NCBI GenBank assembly: GCA_934278005.1
Contig: CAKQWG010000008.1
Coordinates: 1 to 34,397 of the forward strand
Source of the DNA: an uncultured Pirellulaceae bacterium
GTDB lineage: Bacteria; Planctomycetota; Planctomycetia; Pirellulales; Pirellulaceae
Reading direction: 5' to 3'
Length of the DNA stretch: 34,397 nucleotides
Positions 24,957-34,113 of this stretch are shown here, piece after piece (within the stretch, counting starts at the first letter, position 1; every line of letters starts with the position of its first letter). The notes beneath the pieces were generated by a model, which was given only the letters and a program-made list of their open reading frames with translations, was not told the origin of the DNA and did no database searches. The position numbers and the translations under genes are program-made.

Positions 24957-26378
24957 TTACGACTTGTAATTCCATTGGCGAATGTCATTGAATCGGCCTT
25001 CGATAGCGGCCGCTGCAGCCATGGCGGGGGAGACTAAGTGCGTGCGTCCGCCTTTGCCTTGACGCCCTTCGAAGTTGCGATTGCTAGTCGACGCGCAGCG
25101 ATCTCCGGGTGCGAGGCGATCTGGATTCATCGCGAGGCACATGCTGCATCCCGCCTCGCGCCAATCAAAACCAGCTTCGGTAAAGATCTTGTCCAGCCCC
25201 TCGGCCTCGGCTTGACGCTTGACTTGGCCACTGCCTGGAACGACCATCGCGTTTACTTTAGAACTGACCCGGTAGCCCTTCACGACTTTGGCAGCGGCGC
25301 GCAAATCTTCGATGCGCGCGTTGGTGCACGAGCCAATAAACACGCGGTTGATTCCGATTTCGCTAATAGGTGTACCGGCTTGCAAGCCCATATACTCTAG
25401 CGAAGCGGCGGTGGTCTTCTGCTCGGTTTCGTCGCCACAGTCGGCCGGATTGGGCACCGACGTAGAGATCGATCCGACTTGTCCAGGGTTCGTACCCCAG
25501 GTGACCTGCGGTTCGATGTCCGCCCCCTCGAACTTGCTGACTTTATCGTAGTGTGCACCGGGGTCAGAGGGGAGTTGCTTCCAGCGCTGGACCGCCGCGT
25601 CGAAGTCCTGCGGCGCAAATGGCTTGCCCCGAAGATACTCAAAAGTCGTCTCATCCGGCGCGATCATCCCCGCGCGTGCGCCGGCTTCGATCGACATATT
25701 GCACACGGTCATCCGCTCTTCCATCGACAAATTGCGGATTGCCGAACCGGTATACTCAAGCACATATCCCGTACCGCCATGGGTGCTCAGTTGACCGATG
25801 AGATAGAGGATCAAGTCTTTAGCCGTGACGCCTGGAGCCAGATCGCCACTGACCCGCAGCTCATACGTCTTGGGCAAATACTGCAGTAGCGTCTGGGTGG
25901 CCAGGACGTGCTCAACTTCGCTGGTCCCGATACCAAAAGCCAAAGCCCCGAACGCACCGTGGGTGGCCGTATGGCTGTCGCCGCAAACGATGGTCATGCC
26001 GGGCTGAGTGTAACCCAGTTCTGGGCCGATAATATGTACAATACCTTGATTGACGTCGTTCAGGTCATACAGTTTGATCCCGAACTCCTTGCAATTATTG
26101 CGCAGTGTGTCGACTTGCTGCTTGGCGACTGGATCAGCGATCGGCAGATTGCGATCTGTGGTGGGCACATTGTGGTCGGGAGTAGCGATCGTATACTGCG
26201 GGCGGCGGACTTTGCGGCCGGCCAGACGCAGACCCTCAAAAGCCTGAGCACTGGTGACTTCGTGCACCAGATGCAAATCGATATATAGCATCGCTTGCTT
26301 GGTGGGTTCAGCCAATACGACGTGCTCATCCCAGATCTTCTGAAACATGGTTCGCGGGGAACCAGCGTTGGTACTCAT
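24957..26378 (-). CDS. leuC: 3-isopropylmalate dehydratase large subunit
   Basis: The [4Fe-4S] subunit of isopropylmalate isomerase (aconitase superfamily). The 473-aa product starts [19 protein letters not shown], and ATG 26378 is supported by AGGA 7 nt upstream. The cluster ligands are the Cys in IGSCTN and the pair in CSMC. Other landmarks are [28 protein letters not shown] (about 152-171), [16 protein letters not shown], and the end motif [23 protein letters not shown]. The chain runs continuously from start to end without frameshift. It is divergent from the signal-peptidase-like gene, with a 235-bp shared upstream region. Confidence 0.97.
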   Translation of the reverse strand: MSTNAGSPRTMFQKIWDEHVVLAEPTKQAMLYIDLHLVHEVTSAQAFEGLRLAGRKVRRPQYTIATPDHNVPTTDRNLPIADPVAKQQVDTLRNNCKEFGIKLYDLNDVNQGIVHIIGPELGYTQPGMTIVCGDSHTATHGAFGALAFGIGTSEVEHVLATQTLLQYLPKTYELRVSGDLAPGVTAKDLILYLIGQLSTHGGTGYVLEYTGSAIRNLSMEERMTVCNMSIEAGARAGMIAPDETTFEYLRGKPFAPQDFDAAVQRWKQLPSDPGAHYDKVSKFEGADIEPQVTWGTNPGQVGSISTSVPNPADCGDETEQKTTAASLEYMGLQAGTPISEIGINRVFIGSCTNARIEDLRAAAKVVKGYRVSSKVNAMVVPGSGQVKRQAEAEGLDKIFTEAGFDWREAGCSMCLAMNPDRLAPGDRCASTSNRNFEGRQGKGGRTHLVSPAMAAAAAIEGRFNDIRQWNYKS

Positions 26379-26613
26379 GCTTTTATCCTGCGCACCCCTT
26401 GTTGTGAGGGGCGCCATTAGAAAAACTCTGCTATGGTGTCTATCTCGGGATCAGGCACCGCGAATTGGATGCTCAAAGATCGTTCCCAGGCGACAAACTG
26501 TCAAGCGCTGTCGTCGGATTGCCCCGATTGTTCCTCACGAATCTTACTTGCATAGGCTCAGCCGTGCTAAAATCGGGATTTCGAGGTGGGGCCCCGCAGG
26601 GCGGCTCTCGCTC

Positions 26614-27993
26614 ATGGCTCAGCTAAGTCCTATTCTACCGCGATTGTTGCTGGCTGTGCCGTTGGCCTGCTGGGGCGGATGCTGGAGGTCTAATTTTTCG
26701 TCAGATTCCACCGTGCGTCAATTCCAAGTTGCCTCTTCGTCGATGGCCCCGGCGCTGCTGGGGCCTACTCTGACGGCGAGTTGCTTGACCTGCGCATACG
26801 CCTTCCCACTCGCCGCAGAGACATATCGCGTCGGCCTGCCGACACGCTGCCCTAACTGCGGTGGCTTGTGCGGCGTTCCATCCGAGCTTCGGCCTGGCCA
26901 AACAGTACAGCTCGAGCGGCTGGCGGACTTGTCGGATGTACAGCGCTGGGACCTGATCGCCTTCCGGCACCAGCCCAGCCATTCGACCCAAGTCAAGCGC
27001 GTGTGGGGACTGCCAGGCGAAGTCGTCGAGTTGCGCCACGGAGAGGCTTGGATCGATGGCATCATGCTCCGCAAATCGTTAGCGGAGCTGCGGCAAGTTG
27101 CCGTGCCGGTGTACGAGCTATCACGTGGTGGGGCCGGTCAGTGGTGGTGCTCTGAGCCAGCCGGCGAGCCGGCACCGGTAGCCACCAAATTCGCAGCCGG
27201 TAGCCTGCGTGTGCTTGCGGGCCAGCGACTTCATCTAGGGCACGTCCGCCCCGCCCCGGTGCATCCCGCCGACGTTTCAGCCGCGCAGTGGCAGAGCGCC
27301 AGCCCTGTCGTTGACGATTACCCGATCAACCAGGGCCTGTCGATCCAGCAACATATCGTCAAGGACGGCCTCATCTGGCTGCAGTTGCAGCGTCCGCTGC
27401 GCAGCGGCCTGCGGATTGGTGTCCGAGTCGCAGCGAGCGATGGTGAGCGCGTTCTACACGTCCTATTCGAAGCGCCGCAGGCCAGCTTCCGATCACACGC
27501 TTCGCCGGAATTGCAAATCGCTAGAGAAAGAGAAGCTGTCGAGGCCGACTTCACCATGGCTGCTCATCAGCGCATAGAAATGGGTTGGTGTGATGGGCGC
27601 TTGCTGCTCAAGACCGATTTGCAGTCGCGCGTCGTCGGAGCAGAGGAACTCAGGTCGCTGCCCACAGCCGCGCAGGGCCTCGACCCGGAATGGGCTTTGC
27701 ACGAGATCTGCCGCTTGGAGACCAGCCGGGCTGTCGACATCGACCTGTTTGGCTTTGCTCGCGATCTTTATCTGATCTCAGCCGATGGTCAGGCGGGCGA
27801 GGGCGGCCCTGCGGCTAATGAGCACGGCCACGCGGCCGCATCGCTGCTAGACGGCTTCTATGTGCTGGGAGATAATCTGCCAGCCTCGCAGGACAGCCGG
27901 CAAAAACTAGGGCGAGTCCGCCCCGTGCACGTGCTCGGCCGCATCGTCGCCAGCTCAGCGAATAAGCCTAACGAGATGCGCATTGAGGACTAA
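26614..27993 (+). CDS. Divergent S26 signal peptidase I-like protein with Cys4 insert
   Basis: A 459-aa protein with a hydrophobic N-terminal segment (7-20). The leader-peptidase boxes are present: SSSMAPAL (41-48, nucleophile Ser S43), QVKRVWGLPGEVVEL (126-140, general-base Lys K128) and LGDNLPASQDSRQKLGRV (418-435). Between the Ser and Lys boxes lies a zinc-ribbon-like CLTC (57-60) ... CPNC (79-82) insert. Between the Lys box and the GDN box lie about 280 extra residues of beta-rich sequence, whereas typical enzymes have under 150. Cleavage of exported pre-proteins at the inner membrane is expected from the boxes; the inserts may give a special substrate range. The start ATG 26614 is a choice: the frame is open further upstream but without family features. 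Confidence 0.8.
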   Translation: MAQLSPILPRLLLAVPLACWGGCWRSNFSSDSTVRQFQVASSSMAPALLGPTLTASCLTCAYAFPLAAETYRVGLPTRCPNCGGLCGVPSELRPGQTVQLERLADLSDVQRWDLIAFRHQPSHSTQVKRVWGLPGEVVELRHGEAWIDGIMLRKSLAELRQVAVPVYELSRGGAGQWWCSEPAGEPAPVATKFAAGSLRVLAGQRLHLGHVRPAPVHPADVSAAQWQSASPVVDDYPINQGLSIQQHIVKDGLIWLQLQRPLRSGLRIGVRVAASDGERVLHVLFEAPQASFRSHASPELQIAREREAVEADFTMAAHQRIEMGWCDGRLLLKTDLQSRVVGAEELRSLPTAAQGLDPEWALHEICRLETSRAVDIDLFGFARDLYLISADGQAGEGGPAANEHGHAAASLLDGFYVLGDNLPASQDSRQKLGRVRPVHVLGRIVASSANKPNEMRIED

Positions 27994-28055
27994 CACTGAG
28001 AGAGCACGCGGCGCTCGACGCCACAAGGCAACGTGCAACTATGGCTGATCGCAGT

Positions 28056-28083
28056 CGCGCTGCTCGGCTAAGCGGTCAGCGCG
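28056..28083. terminator. Hairpin between convergent signal-peptidase-like gene and lysC
   Basis: Perfect 7-bp arms CGCGCTG / CAGCGCG around a 14-nt loop, in the 122-bp gap where two genes converge, followed by TTGGGGGGG. The location fits a terminator; the lack of a T run makes this tentative. Confidence 0.3.
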
Positions 28084-28115
28084 TTGGGGGGGTAGCCCGT
28101 GAACAGAGTGCTAGA

Positions 28116-29903
28116 TCACAGTAAGTTTTCGGCGAAACGCTGCTTGAGGCAAGCCAGTGCGGTTTCGCCAGCAGCGCTCGCTACGACCACGTTGACTCGC
28201 GACTCGCTGGTATTGATCATCTCCACGTTGATGCCCGCTTCCGCTAGGACCTCGAACATGCCAATGGCCACGTTGGTGTGACTGCGCAAGCCGATGCCGC
28301 TGACCGACAGCTTAGCAATCTCCTGGCTGCCGAGCACACGCGATACGGAAAACTTCTTCTTCAGCTCCTCCATGGCTTGCATACAAGCCGCGTATTGCTC
28401 GCGTGGGATAGTGAAGCTGATCCCTGTTTCACCTTGGAAGCCATCGTAGCTTTGGATGATCATATCCACAAAGATGCCTTGAGCTGCCACGGCGTCAAAA
28501 ATGTCAGCGGCTAAGCCTGGAGAATTAGGAACTCCTAGCAGCGTGACTCGTGCTTGATCGTCCACCAAGGTAATCTCGCTCAACACAAGCTGCTCCATGT
28601 CTACCATCCGCAGATCTTCCACCAGTTTTTCGATATTGGTGGAATTGCTACGGCGTACGGGCAGTTTATCCCACGTGGCGGCATCAGCGGGTTTATGGAA
28701 TAGTTCAAATGACTGGTGCACTGCGCGCAGCGCTGCCAGGGCTTCGTTGCGATTGACCAGCACCGAGATTTTAATTTCGCTGGTAGTGATCATTTGGATA
28801 TTGATGCCCGAGGCGGCCAGGGCGCGGAACATCTGCTGGGCCACGCCTGTCTGCTGCGACATGCCGAGTCCCACGACTGAAATCTTCGATACGTCGTCGT
28901 CCTTGGTAAAGCCACTGGCTCCTACAGAACGCACGGCCAGATCGACCGCCTTGGTAGCCGCCTTCAGCTCCTCTTTGGGAACTGTGAATGAAATATCCGC
29001 ACGGTTGGCTTGGCCAATATTCTGCACGATCATATCGACAGTGATCTTGCGATCGGCCAGTTGTTTGAAGATCTCGCAGCTGGAACCCGGCTCATCGGGT
29101 ACGCCCTGAATAGTGATACGGGCTTCATTGCGAGTCATCGCGGCTCCGGACACCGCAGCCGTCGGCGATTCGGGTTCAGCCACGATTAGCGTTCCGCGGA
29201 TGTCGCTGAAACTGCTGCGCACGTGGATTGGCACGCCGTGTTTCTTCGCGAACTCGATCGAACGGCTGTGCATCACGCCCGCGCCCAGGCTGGCCAGCTC
29301 GAGCATTTCATCGTAGCTGATGCGGCTCATCTGCCGGGCTTCTGGTAGCTGCCGTGGATCGGTGGTATAGACGCCATCGACGTCGGTGTGAATCTCACAG
29401 GCGTCGGCGTGCAGGACGGCCGCCAAAGCGACTGCCGTGGTGTCGCTACCGCCACGTCCCAGAGTAGTGATGTTCAGATCTTCGTCGATGCCTTGGAAAC
29501 CCGCCGCGATAACAATGTTGCCTTCGTTGAGCAGCTTGCTGATGCGGTCGGGTGAGATGGTTCGGATGCGCGCCTTGGTGAAGGCCGAGTCGGTTTGAAT
29601 GCCGATCTGCGCGCCGGTCAAGCTGACCGCCTTGTAGCCCAGCGATTCGACGGCCATCGCCATTAGTGCCACGCTGACTTGTTCTCCAGTAGACAGCAGC
29701 ATGTCCATTTCTCGCGCCGGCGGAGTGTCGTTGACCTGCGAGGCGAGTTCGATCAGTAGATCGGTGTTCTGGCCCATGGCGCTGACTACCACCACCACCT
29801 GATTGCCCTCTTGCTGAGCGCGGATGGCCTTGCGGGCTGCGGCTAGGATTTTTTCTGGATCAGCGACGCTGGTTCCGCCAAACTTCTGGACGATGAGACG
29901 CAT
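28116..29903 (-). CDS. lysC: Aspartate kinase with four ACT domains
   Basis: First step of the aspartate pathway (aspartyl phosphate for Lys, Thr and Met). The 595-aa product has a kinase domain (1-245) with KFGGTSVADPEKI (7-19), the TTLGRGGSDTTAVALAA motif (about 146-162) and EIHTDVDGVYTTDPR. A duplicated regulatory region follows, four ACT domains in two tandem pairs (about 265-400 and 450-595), recognisable by repeated SVVGLGMSQQTGVAQQMF / SVSGIGLRSHTNVAIGMF stretches. Ordinary class-II enzymes have two ACT domains and about 400-410 aa. The four-ACT form is known from cyanobacteria. ACT domains bind Lys or Thr, so feedback inhibition is expected. Confidence 0.96.
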   Translation of the reverse strand: MRLIVQKFGGTSVADPEKILAAARKAIRAQQEGNQVVVVVSAMGQNTDLLIELASQVNDTPPAREMDMLLSTGEQVSVALMAMAVESLGYKAVSLTGAQIGIQTDSAFTKARIRTISPDRISKLLNEGNIVIAAGFQGIDEDLNITTLGRGGSDTTAVALAAVLHADACEIHTDVDGVYTTDPRQLPEARQMSRISYDEMLELASLGAGVMHSRSIEFAKKHGVPIHVRSSFSDIRGTLIVAEPESPTAAVSGAAMTRNEARITIQGVPDEPGSSCEIFKQLADRKITVDMIVQNIGQANRADISFTVPKEELKAATKAVDLAVRSVGASGFTKDDDVSKISVVGLGMSQQTGVAQQMFRALAASGINIQMITTSEIKISVLVNRNEALAALRAVHQSFELFHKPADAATWDKLPVRRSNSTNIEKLVEDLRMVDMEQLVLSEITLVDDQARVTLLGVPNSPGLAADIFDAVAAQGIFVDMIIQSYDGFQGETGISFTIPREQYAACMQAMEELKKKFSVSRVLGSQEIAKLSVSGIGLRSHTNVAIGMFEVLAEAGINVEMINTSESRVNVVVASAAGETALACLKQRFAENLL

Positions 29904-30189
29904 GTTTCGTGGGACTTTCTATAAATATACGTGGCGCAGCCAGGCACTCGCCCAGCATGCGCCCGAGCACCCGACCAGCATCAACTGGCTTGCTCAGATC
30001 GTGACCGGCAAATCTAAACATCCGAATCGAAATGTTATCGGATTCTACAAAAAATGGGAGCCGTTCCGCGGGGCCGGATCGAGGAAAACAAGCAATCCAG
30101 AAAACGTCCGAGCGACGACGCTAGCTAGAGCCGGGCAGGCCACGGGCAGACGTCTAGCGGGCCAGCCTAGGACCCGTTCTGCGCCTGCC

Positions 30190-31398
30190 CTACCAACTGC
30201 CCTGTATAAAAGTTTCCATCATCTCCCAGCCGTTGGGGAACGAGCGCGGTGCCGCTGCAGCGGATTTTTCACTGTAGCTGGCGCCTGTCGCAGCAATGCC
30301 AGTTCCGCAGACCGCTAGCGGCACCATGCCGTGGCTGTGCTTCTTCGTAGAGCAGGGGGTGGCGTGATCGGGCAGGACCAATAAGCGATACTCGGGGAAG
30401 GTCTTCAGTTTATCGAGCACCGGCCCTACGACGTGCTGATCAATTTGCTCCAGCGCGCGGATCTTCTCATCGTGCCGCCCCTCATGCGAGGCTTCATCCG
30501 TTGCTTCCACGTGCACGCAGACAATATCGACGCTATCCAGTGCTTCGACCGCAGCCTGGCCCTTGCCAGCGTAGTTGGTGTCCAGATAGCCGGTGGCTCC
30601 ATCGACTTCGATTCTTTGCCACCCGATCAGCGCCGCCAACCCGCGCAGCAGATCGACGGCAGTGATCATAGCTCCCTGCAGCCCGAAGCGAGACTCGAAC
30701 GAAGGCAGCACTGGACTGCGGCCTTGTCCCCATAGCCAGATGTTGGTGGCCGGCTTGTGGCCGGCCGCGACGCGAGCGCGATTGACCGCGTGATCGGCAA
30801 ACAGCGGCACCGATAGCTGCATAAATTCGGTCAGCACGTCGCTTCCCGGACCGCGTGGGTAATCGTCGCAGACGTTCAAGTCGGTCAAGTCATGTGGCGC
30901 TCGGGTGCGCGTGTCACTGCTGAATAGCGGCTTGGCCGCATCGCTGCCGCGAAAGATCATCAGATTGCGGTAGCTGACCCCAGCTAAGAATTCAAAGCGC
31001 GAGTCGCTGATGTTATTGGCTAAATCCTGCAGCAAGCGTCGCGCATCCTCGCTAGATATATGATCGGCGGTGAAGTCGACCATGATTTGATCGATAATCG
31101 TCACCAAATTGCAGCGTACCGCCCAGTCGTTAGGACCGAGCATGATGCCCTGAGCGGCCGCTTCGATCGGTGCTCGGCCGGTGAAGTACTTGTTCGGGTC
31201 GTACCCGAACAAAGTCATGTTGGCAACTTCGCTGCCGGCGGGCAGGTGGGCAGGCACGTTGTCGGTCTGCGCCACTAGGCCCTGTGCGGCCACGCGGTCC
31301 ATATTCGGGATGGAGGCGACTTCCAGCGGTGTCTTACCGCCTAGTCCGTCCAACGGTAGATCGGAGCATCCGTCGGGAATAATAATAGCGTATTTCAT
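30190..31398 (-). CDS. ApgM-family enzyme (phosphoglycerate mutase-like; possibly homoserine kinase)
   Basis: A 402-aa member of the alkaline-phosphatase superfamily, archaeal-type cofactor-independent phosphoglycerate mutase branch. The metal Asp is in IIPDGCSD (7-14) and the nucleophile Ser S56 in AGSEVANMTLFGYDP. ADHIS, a VHVEATDEASHEG motif and a LPDHATPC metal motif follow. By sequence it could convert 3-phosphoglycerate to 2-phosphoglycerate. Its place between hom and lysC, and the SEVAN-type Ser motif, fit the subgroup assigned as homoserine kinase in some bacteria (recalled from the literature, not checked). No GHMP-type thrB is visible in the window. The upstream gap to hom is 143 bp and the downstream gap to lysC is 286 bp. 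Confidence 0.85.
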   Translation of the reverse strand: MKYAIIIPDGCSDLPLDGLGGKTPLEVASIPNMDRVAAQGLVAQTDNVPAHLPAGSEVANMTLFGYDPNKYFTGRAPIEAAAQGIMLGPNDWAVRCNLVTIIDQIMVDFTADHISSEDARRLLQDLANNISDSRFEFLAGVSYRNLMIFRGSDAAKPLFSSDTRTRAPHDLTDLNVCDDYPRGPGSDVLTEFMQLSVPLFADHAVNRARVAAGHKPATNIWLWGQGRSPVLPSFESRFGLQGAMITAVDLLRGLAALIGWQRIEVDGATGYLDTNYAGKGQAAVEALDSVDIVCVHVEATDEASHEGRHDEKIRALEQIDQHVVGPVLDKLKTFPEYRLLVLPDHATPCSTKKHSHGMVPLAVCGTGIAATGASYSEKSAAAAPRSFPNGWEMMETFIQGSW

Positions 31399-31541
31399 AG
31401 GCTGTTAATGCTTTGCGGATTAATTTAGTCGTTGAAAGAGCGTCGCTGATCTCTCCGCGATCAGATGCTCATCTGGTTTATTAGTTCCAAGCGTCTCAGG
31501 TTGCTGAGTTTCCGGCCGCGGGCCGGTCAGCGACAAAGATT

Positions 31542-32846
31542 CTATTCCATAACCCGCATGCGCACGCTATCCCCACTGACAATTGGCAGTTCCATAATCC
31601 GTTCCACGGCGGTCCGCGCCGCACCCTCGGGAGCTTCGTGAGTCATGATTACCAATTGCACCGGGGCACCATTGGTCCGTGGAGTCGGTTCGTGCTGGAT
31701 GATCGAGGCGATGGATAACTTCTGTTCACCCAGAATAGCTGTCAGTTTGGCCATGACGCCGGGCTGGTCCGCTACCTGGAAGCGCATGTAATACCGTCCG
31801 GGCAGATCATCATCGGGACGAATGGAGACTGGCGACGCTCGATTGCTCCATAGTTCTAATGAGCGGAAGGTGATAGGCGCTCGACCGACGGCAGTATCGA
31901 TCATGTCCGCTACGACGGCGGACGCGGTGGGCATTTGGCCAGCGCCTTGTCCATGGAAGAACAGATCGCCAACGGCGTCGCCGACGACGCGGATGGCGTT
32001 GTAGTTGGCACGGACTTCCGCTAGCGGATTGCCGATGCGAATGAGCGTTGGGGCCACGCTCAGCTCCAGGCCCGCGGGAGCCAACTGCGCGGCGGCGATG
32101 AGTTTGATGCGGTAACCCAGTGTTTTAGCAAAACTCAGGTCGATCGCACTTAGCGAATCAATGCCCACTCGCGGAATCTGATCCCAGCGAATGCGCGCGC
32201 CGAAGGCCAAATGCGCCAGGATCGCCAGCTTCTGAGCCGCATCGGTTCCGTCGACGTCCATGGTTGGATCGGCTTCGGCATAGCCCAGTCGCTGTGCCTC
32301 TTTCAGGGCCGCCTCGTAGCTCCAACCCTGTTCGTCCATCTGCGACACGATGAAGTTGCTCGTTCCGTTGAGGATCCCGTGCAGCGACAGGATCTGATTG
32401 GCCGAGAAGCACTGGCTAACGTTGGTAATGATCGGAATCCCGCCGGCCACGGCAGCTTCAAACGCGATGCAGCGCCCCAGGGCGCGCGCCCGATCGAACA
32501 ATTCGGGACCATGTTCTGCCAGCAGGGCCTTGTTGGCGGTCACCACGTCTTTACCCGCTTCTAACAGTTGCAGCATGATCGTGCGCGCCGGTTCGAGCCC
32601 GCCGATCAACTGCGCGACGACCTCGATCTCTGGGTTATTCAGGACATCGTTGAGGTCCGTCGTCAGCACACCGCTGGGGACCGCGTATCCCCGCTGCCGG
32701 CTCATGTCACGCACTACGGCCTTTTCTAACCACAGCGTCCGACCGGCGTGGCGAGCTGTGCGGTCGCCGTGATCCAGCAGCAGTTTGGCCACTCCGGCAC
32801 CCACCGTGCCCAGGCCAACAATGGCGACTTTCGTTTTTTCCATCAT
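31542..32846 (-). CDS. hom: Homoserine dehydrogenase
   Basis: Reduces aspartate semialdehyde to homoserine. The 434-aa product has the NAD(P)-binding loop VGLGTVGAGVAKLL (10-23), VVTANKALLAEHG (about 101-113), the substrate motif GILNGTSNFIVSQM, the catalytic segment GYAEADPTMDVDGTDAAQKLAILA, and a C-terminal ACT domain starting at RYYMRFQVADQPGVMAKLTAILG. The ACT domain implies threonine feedback. Two adjacent ATGs (32846 and 32843) are possible starts; the first is used. It would be the first gene of the hom-apgM-lysC run, and a 14-bp palindrome lies 24 bp upstream. Confidence 0.97.
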   Translation of the reverse strand: MMEKTKVAIVGLGTVGAGVAKLLLDHGDRTARHAGRTLWLEKAVVRDMSRQRGYAVPSGVLTTDLNDVLNNPEIEVVAQLIGGLEPARTIMLQLLEAGKDVVTANKALLAEHGPELFDRARALGRCIAFEAAVAGGIPIITNVSQCFSANQILSLHGILNGTSNFIVSQMDEQGWSYEAALKEAQRLGYAEADPTMDVDGTDAAQKLAILAHLAFGARIRWDQIPRVGIDSLSAIDLSFAKTLGYRIKLIAAAQLAPAGLELSVAPTLIRIGNPLAEVRANYNAIRVVGDAVGDLFFHGQGAGQMPTASAVVADMIDTAVGRAPITFRSLELWSNRASPVSIRPDDDLPGRYYMRFQVADQPGVMAKLTAILGEQKLSIASIIQHEPTPRTNGAPVQLVIMTHEAPEGAARTAVERIMELPIVSGDSVRMRVME

Positions 32847-32869
32847 TCAATCCGCTTTTAAGTAGGGAT

Positions 32870-32883
32870 TGGCACTAGTGCCA
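32870..32883. promoter_or_regulatory. 14-bp palindrome upstream of hom
   Basis: Perfect palindrome TGGCACTAGTGCCA, ending 24 bp before the hom start on its upstream side. It could be an operator for the hom-apgM-lysC genes. It shares the 9-mer GCACTAGTG with the inverted repeat at 7391-7406. Confidence 0.4.
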
Positions 32884-33052
32884 CTAAGACTCCATGACAC
32901 ACTGCCTAAAACTGAGCCGCATATCCTACTCGAAACCCCCTCAGGTTTGGCAGGTGGGGTTTGCAAGTGTCGCAGACCCCCTGACGTGAGACAGTTGCCG
33001 CGCTAAAATAGAGCCTTTTGGTATGAAGTCTCCTCCTAGCCTGTGAGCCAGC

Positions 33053-33973
33053 ATGCTCCGTCCCTTACGCTTCTTCCTATCCTTCCTATTGCTGTTCAGC
33101 TTCGTAGCCATCTTGACGGCGGTCGCGGTGCTGGCTCCTACTGCCTCGCAGCCAGCGACCGGTGGGAACCGCTCTTCGCTGGCGGATTTACTGTCTGTTC
33201 GCGCGCCAGTCGCCAATCGCTCTGTCGGCCAGTCCACTGCCGATTCGGAAAATAACGTCGAAAAGCTGACCATGCAAGATTTGGTGGCGCTCGCCCAGCG
33301 GATATTAGCAGATATGCGCCATAACTTGCATGACTACCGGGGCGTTCTAGTTAAGCACGAGCGGATTGCGGGGAAGATGGCCGCCCAGGCCCGTATGGAA
33401 TTTAAAATTCGCAATTCGACCACGTCGCCTGCGGGCGGCTTAGCGACTTACATGAAGTTCCTCGAGCCGAGGTCAGCCCGCGGCCGCGAAGTGATTTGGA
33501 TCGAAGGGCAGAACGATAATAAGCTGGTCGTTCACGAAGGCGGCCTGCTCAATCTGCTGCGTATCGAGTTGGCTCCGGACAGTTCCTTAGCCATGCTGGG
33601 CAACAAGTATTCCATTACAGAAGTCGGCTTCATCCGGCTTGTCGAGAAGCTGATTGAGAAAATTGATCGCGACGTCGATTTGAGCCAGTGCATTATTGAG
33701 ACGCGTGATGGAGAAATGGTCGGCGATCGAGTTTGCCAACTGATACAAGTAACCCAGCCGCGGAGTGTACCGGGTGCCGATTTCTATATAGCTCAGGTCT
33801 TCTTAGATACCGAGCGGCAGATACCGCTGCGCTACGCCGCCTTTATGTGGCCCGAGCACGAGGGTGGAGAACCGCCGCTGGAAGAGGAATACACGTATTT
33901 GGATGTCGAGTTAAATGTCGGGCTAACCGACAGCGATTTCGACCCCGATAATCCACTCTACAGCTTTCCATAG
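33053..33973 (+). CDS. DUF1571 protein, exported
   Basis: A 306-aa protein. Residues 6-30 form a signal peptide or membrane anchor (LRFFLSFLLLFSFVAILTAV, positions 5-24). Residues 31-72 are a polar linker. Residues 73-300 are a DUF1571 domain, with the characteristic DYRGVLVKHERIAGKMAAQA, ATYMKFLEPRSARGREVIWI, NKYSITEVGFIRLVEKLIEK and a C-terminal EEEYTYLDVELNVGLTDSDF. The family is widespread in planctomycetes, with an outer-membrane-lipoprotein-carrier-like fold suspected but no proven role. It is divergent from hom with a 206-bp shared upstream region. A hairpin element follows the stop. Confidence 0.9.
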   Translation: MLRPLRFFLSFLLLFSFVAILTAVAVLAPTASQPATGGNRSSLADLLSVRAPVANRSVGQSTADSENNVEKLTMQDLVALAQRILADMRHNLHDYRGVLVKHERIAGKMAAQARMEFKIRNSTTSPAGGLATYMKFLEPRSARGREVIWIEGQNDNKLVVHEGGLLNLLRIELAPDSSLAMLGNKYSITEVGFIRLVEKLIEKIDRDVDLSQCIIETRDGEMVGDRVCQLIQVTQPRSVPGADFYIAQVFLDTERQIPLRYAAFMWPEHEGGEPPLEEEYTYLDVELNVGLTDSDFDPDNPLYSFP

Positions 33974-33992
33974 TCTCCCCCTCGCGACTGTA

Positions 33993-34017
33993 AGTGTGGC
34001 ACGACGCTCCGCGTCGT
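33993..34017 (+). repeat. 25-bp hairpin element, copy 2
   Basis: AGTGTGGC followed by a 7-bp stem ACGACGC / GCGTCGT closing a TCC loop, 20 bp after the DUF1571 stop and in the same orientation as that gene. Identical to the copy at 1315-1339 except for the outermost stem pair, which is A-T here and C-G there. Confidence 0.75.
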
Positions 34018-34113
34018 TCCTTCGGCGACAGTGCGAATGACATCAAGACGAGATGTAGGGTGCCATCGGCTACTTCGCCAACCATAGGAGCAACTGCGCG
34101 TTACAATGATCAC

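Noticed and set aside
29904..30189. 286-bp gap between lysC and the ApgM-like gene
   Set aside because: Checked for a small gene or attenuator; no open frame with a ribosome-binding site, no leader peptide rich in Thr/Lys codons and no convincing hairpin plus T run was seen.
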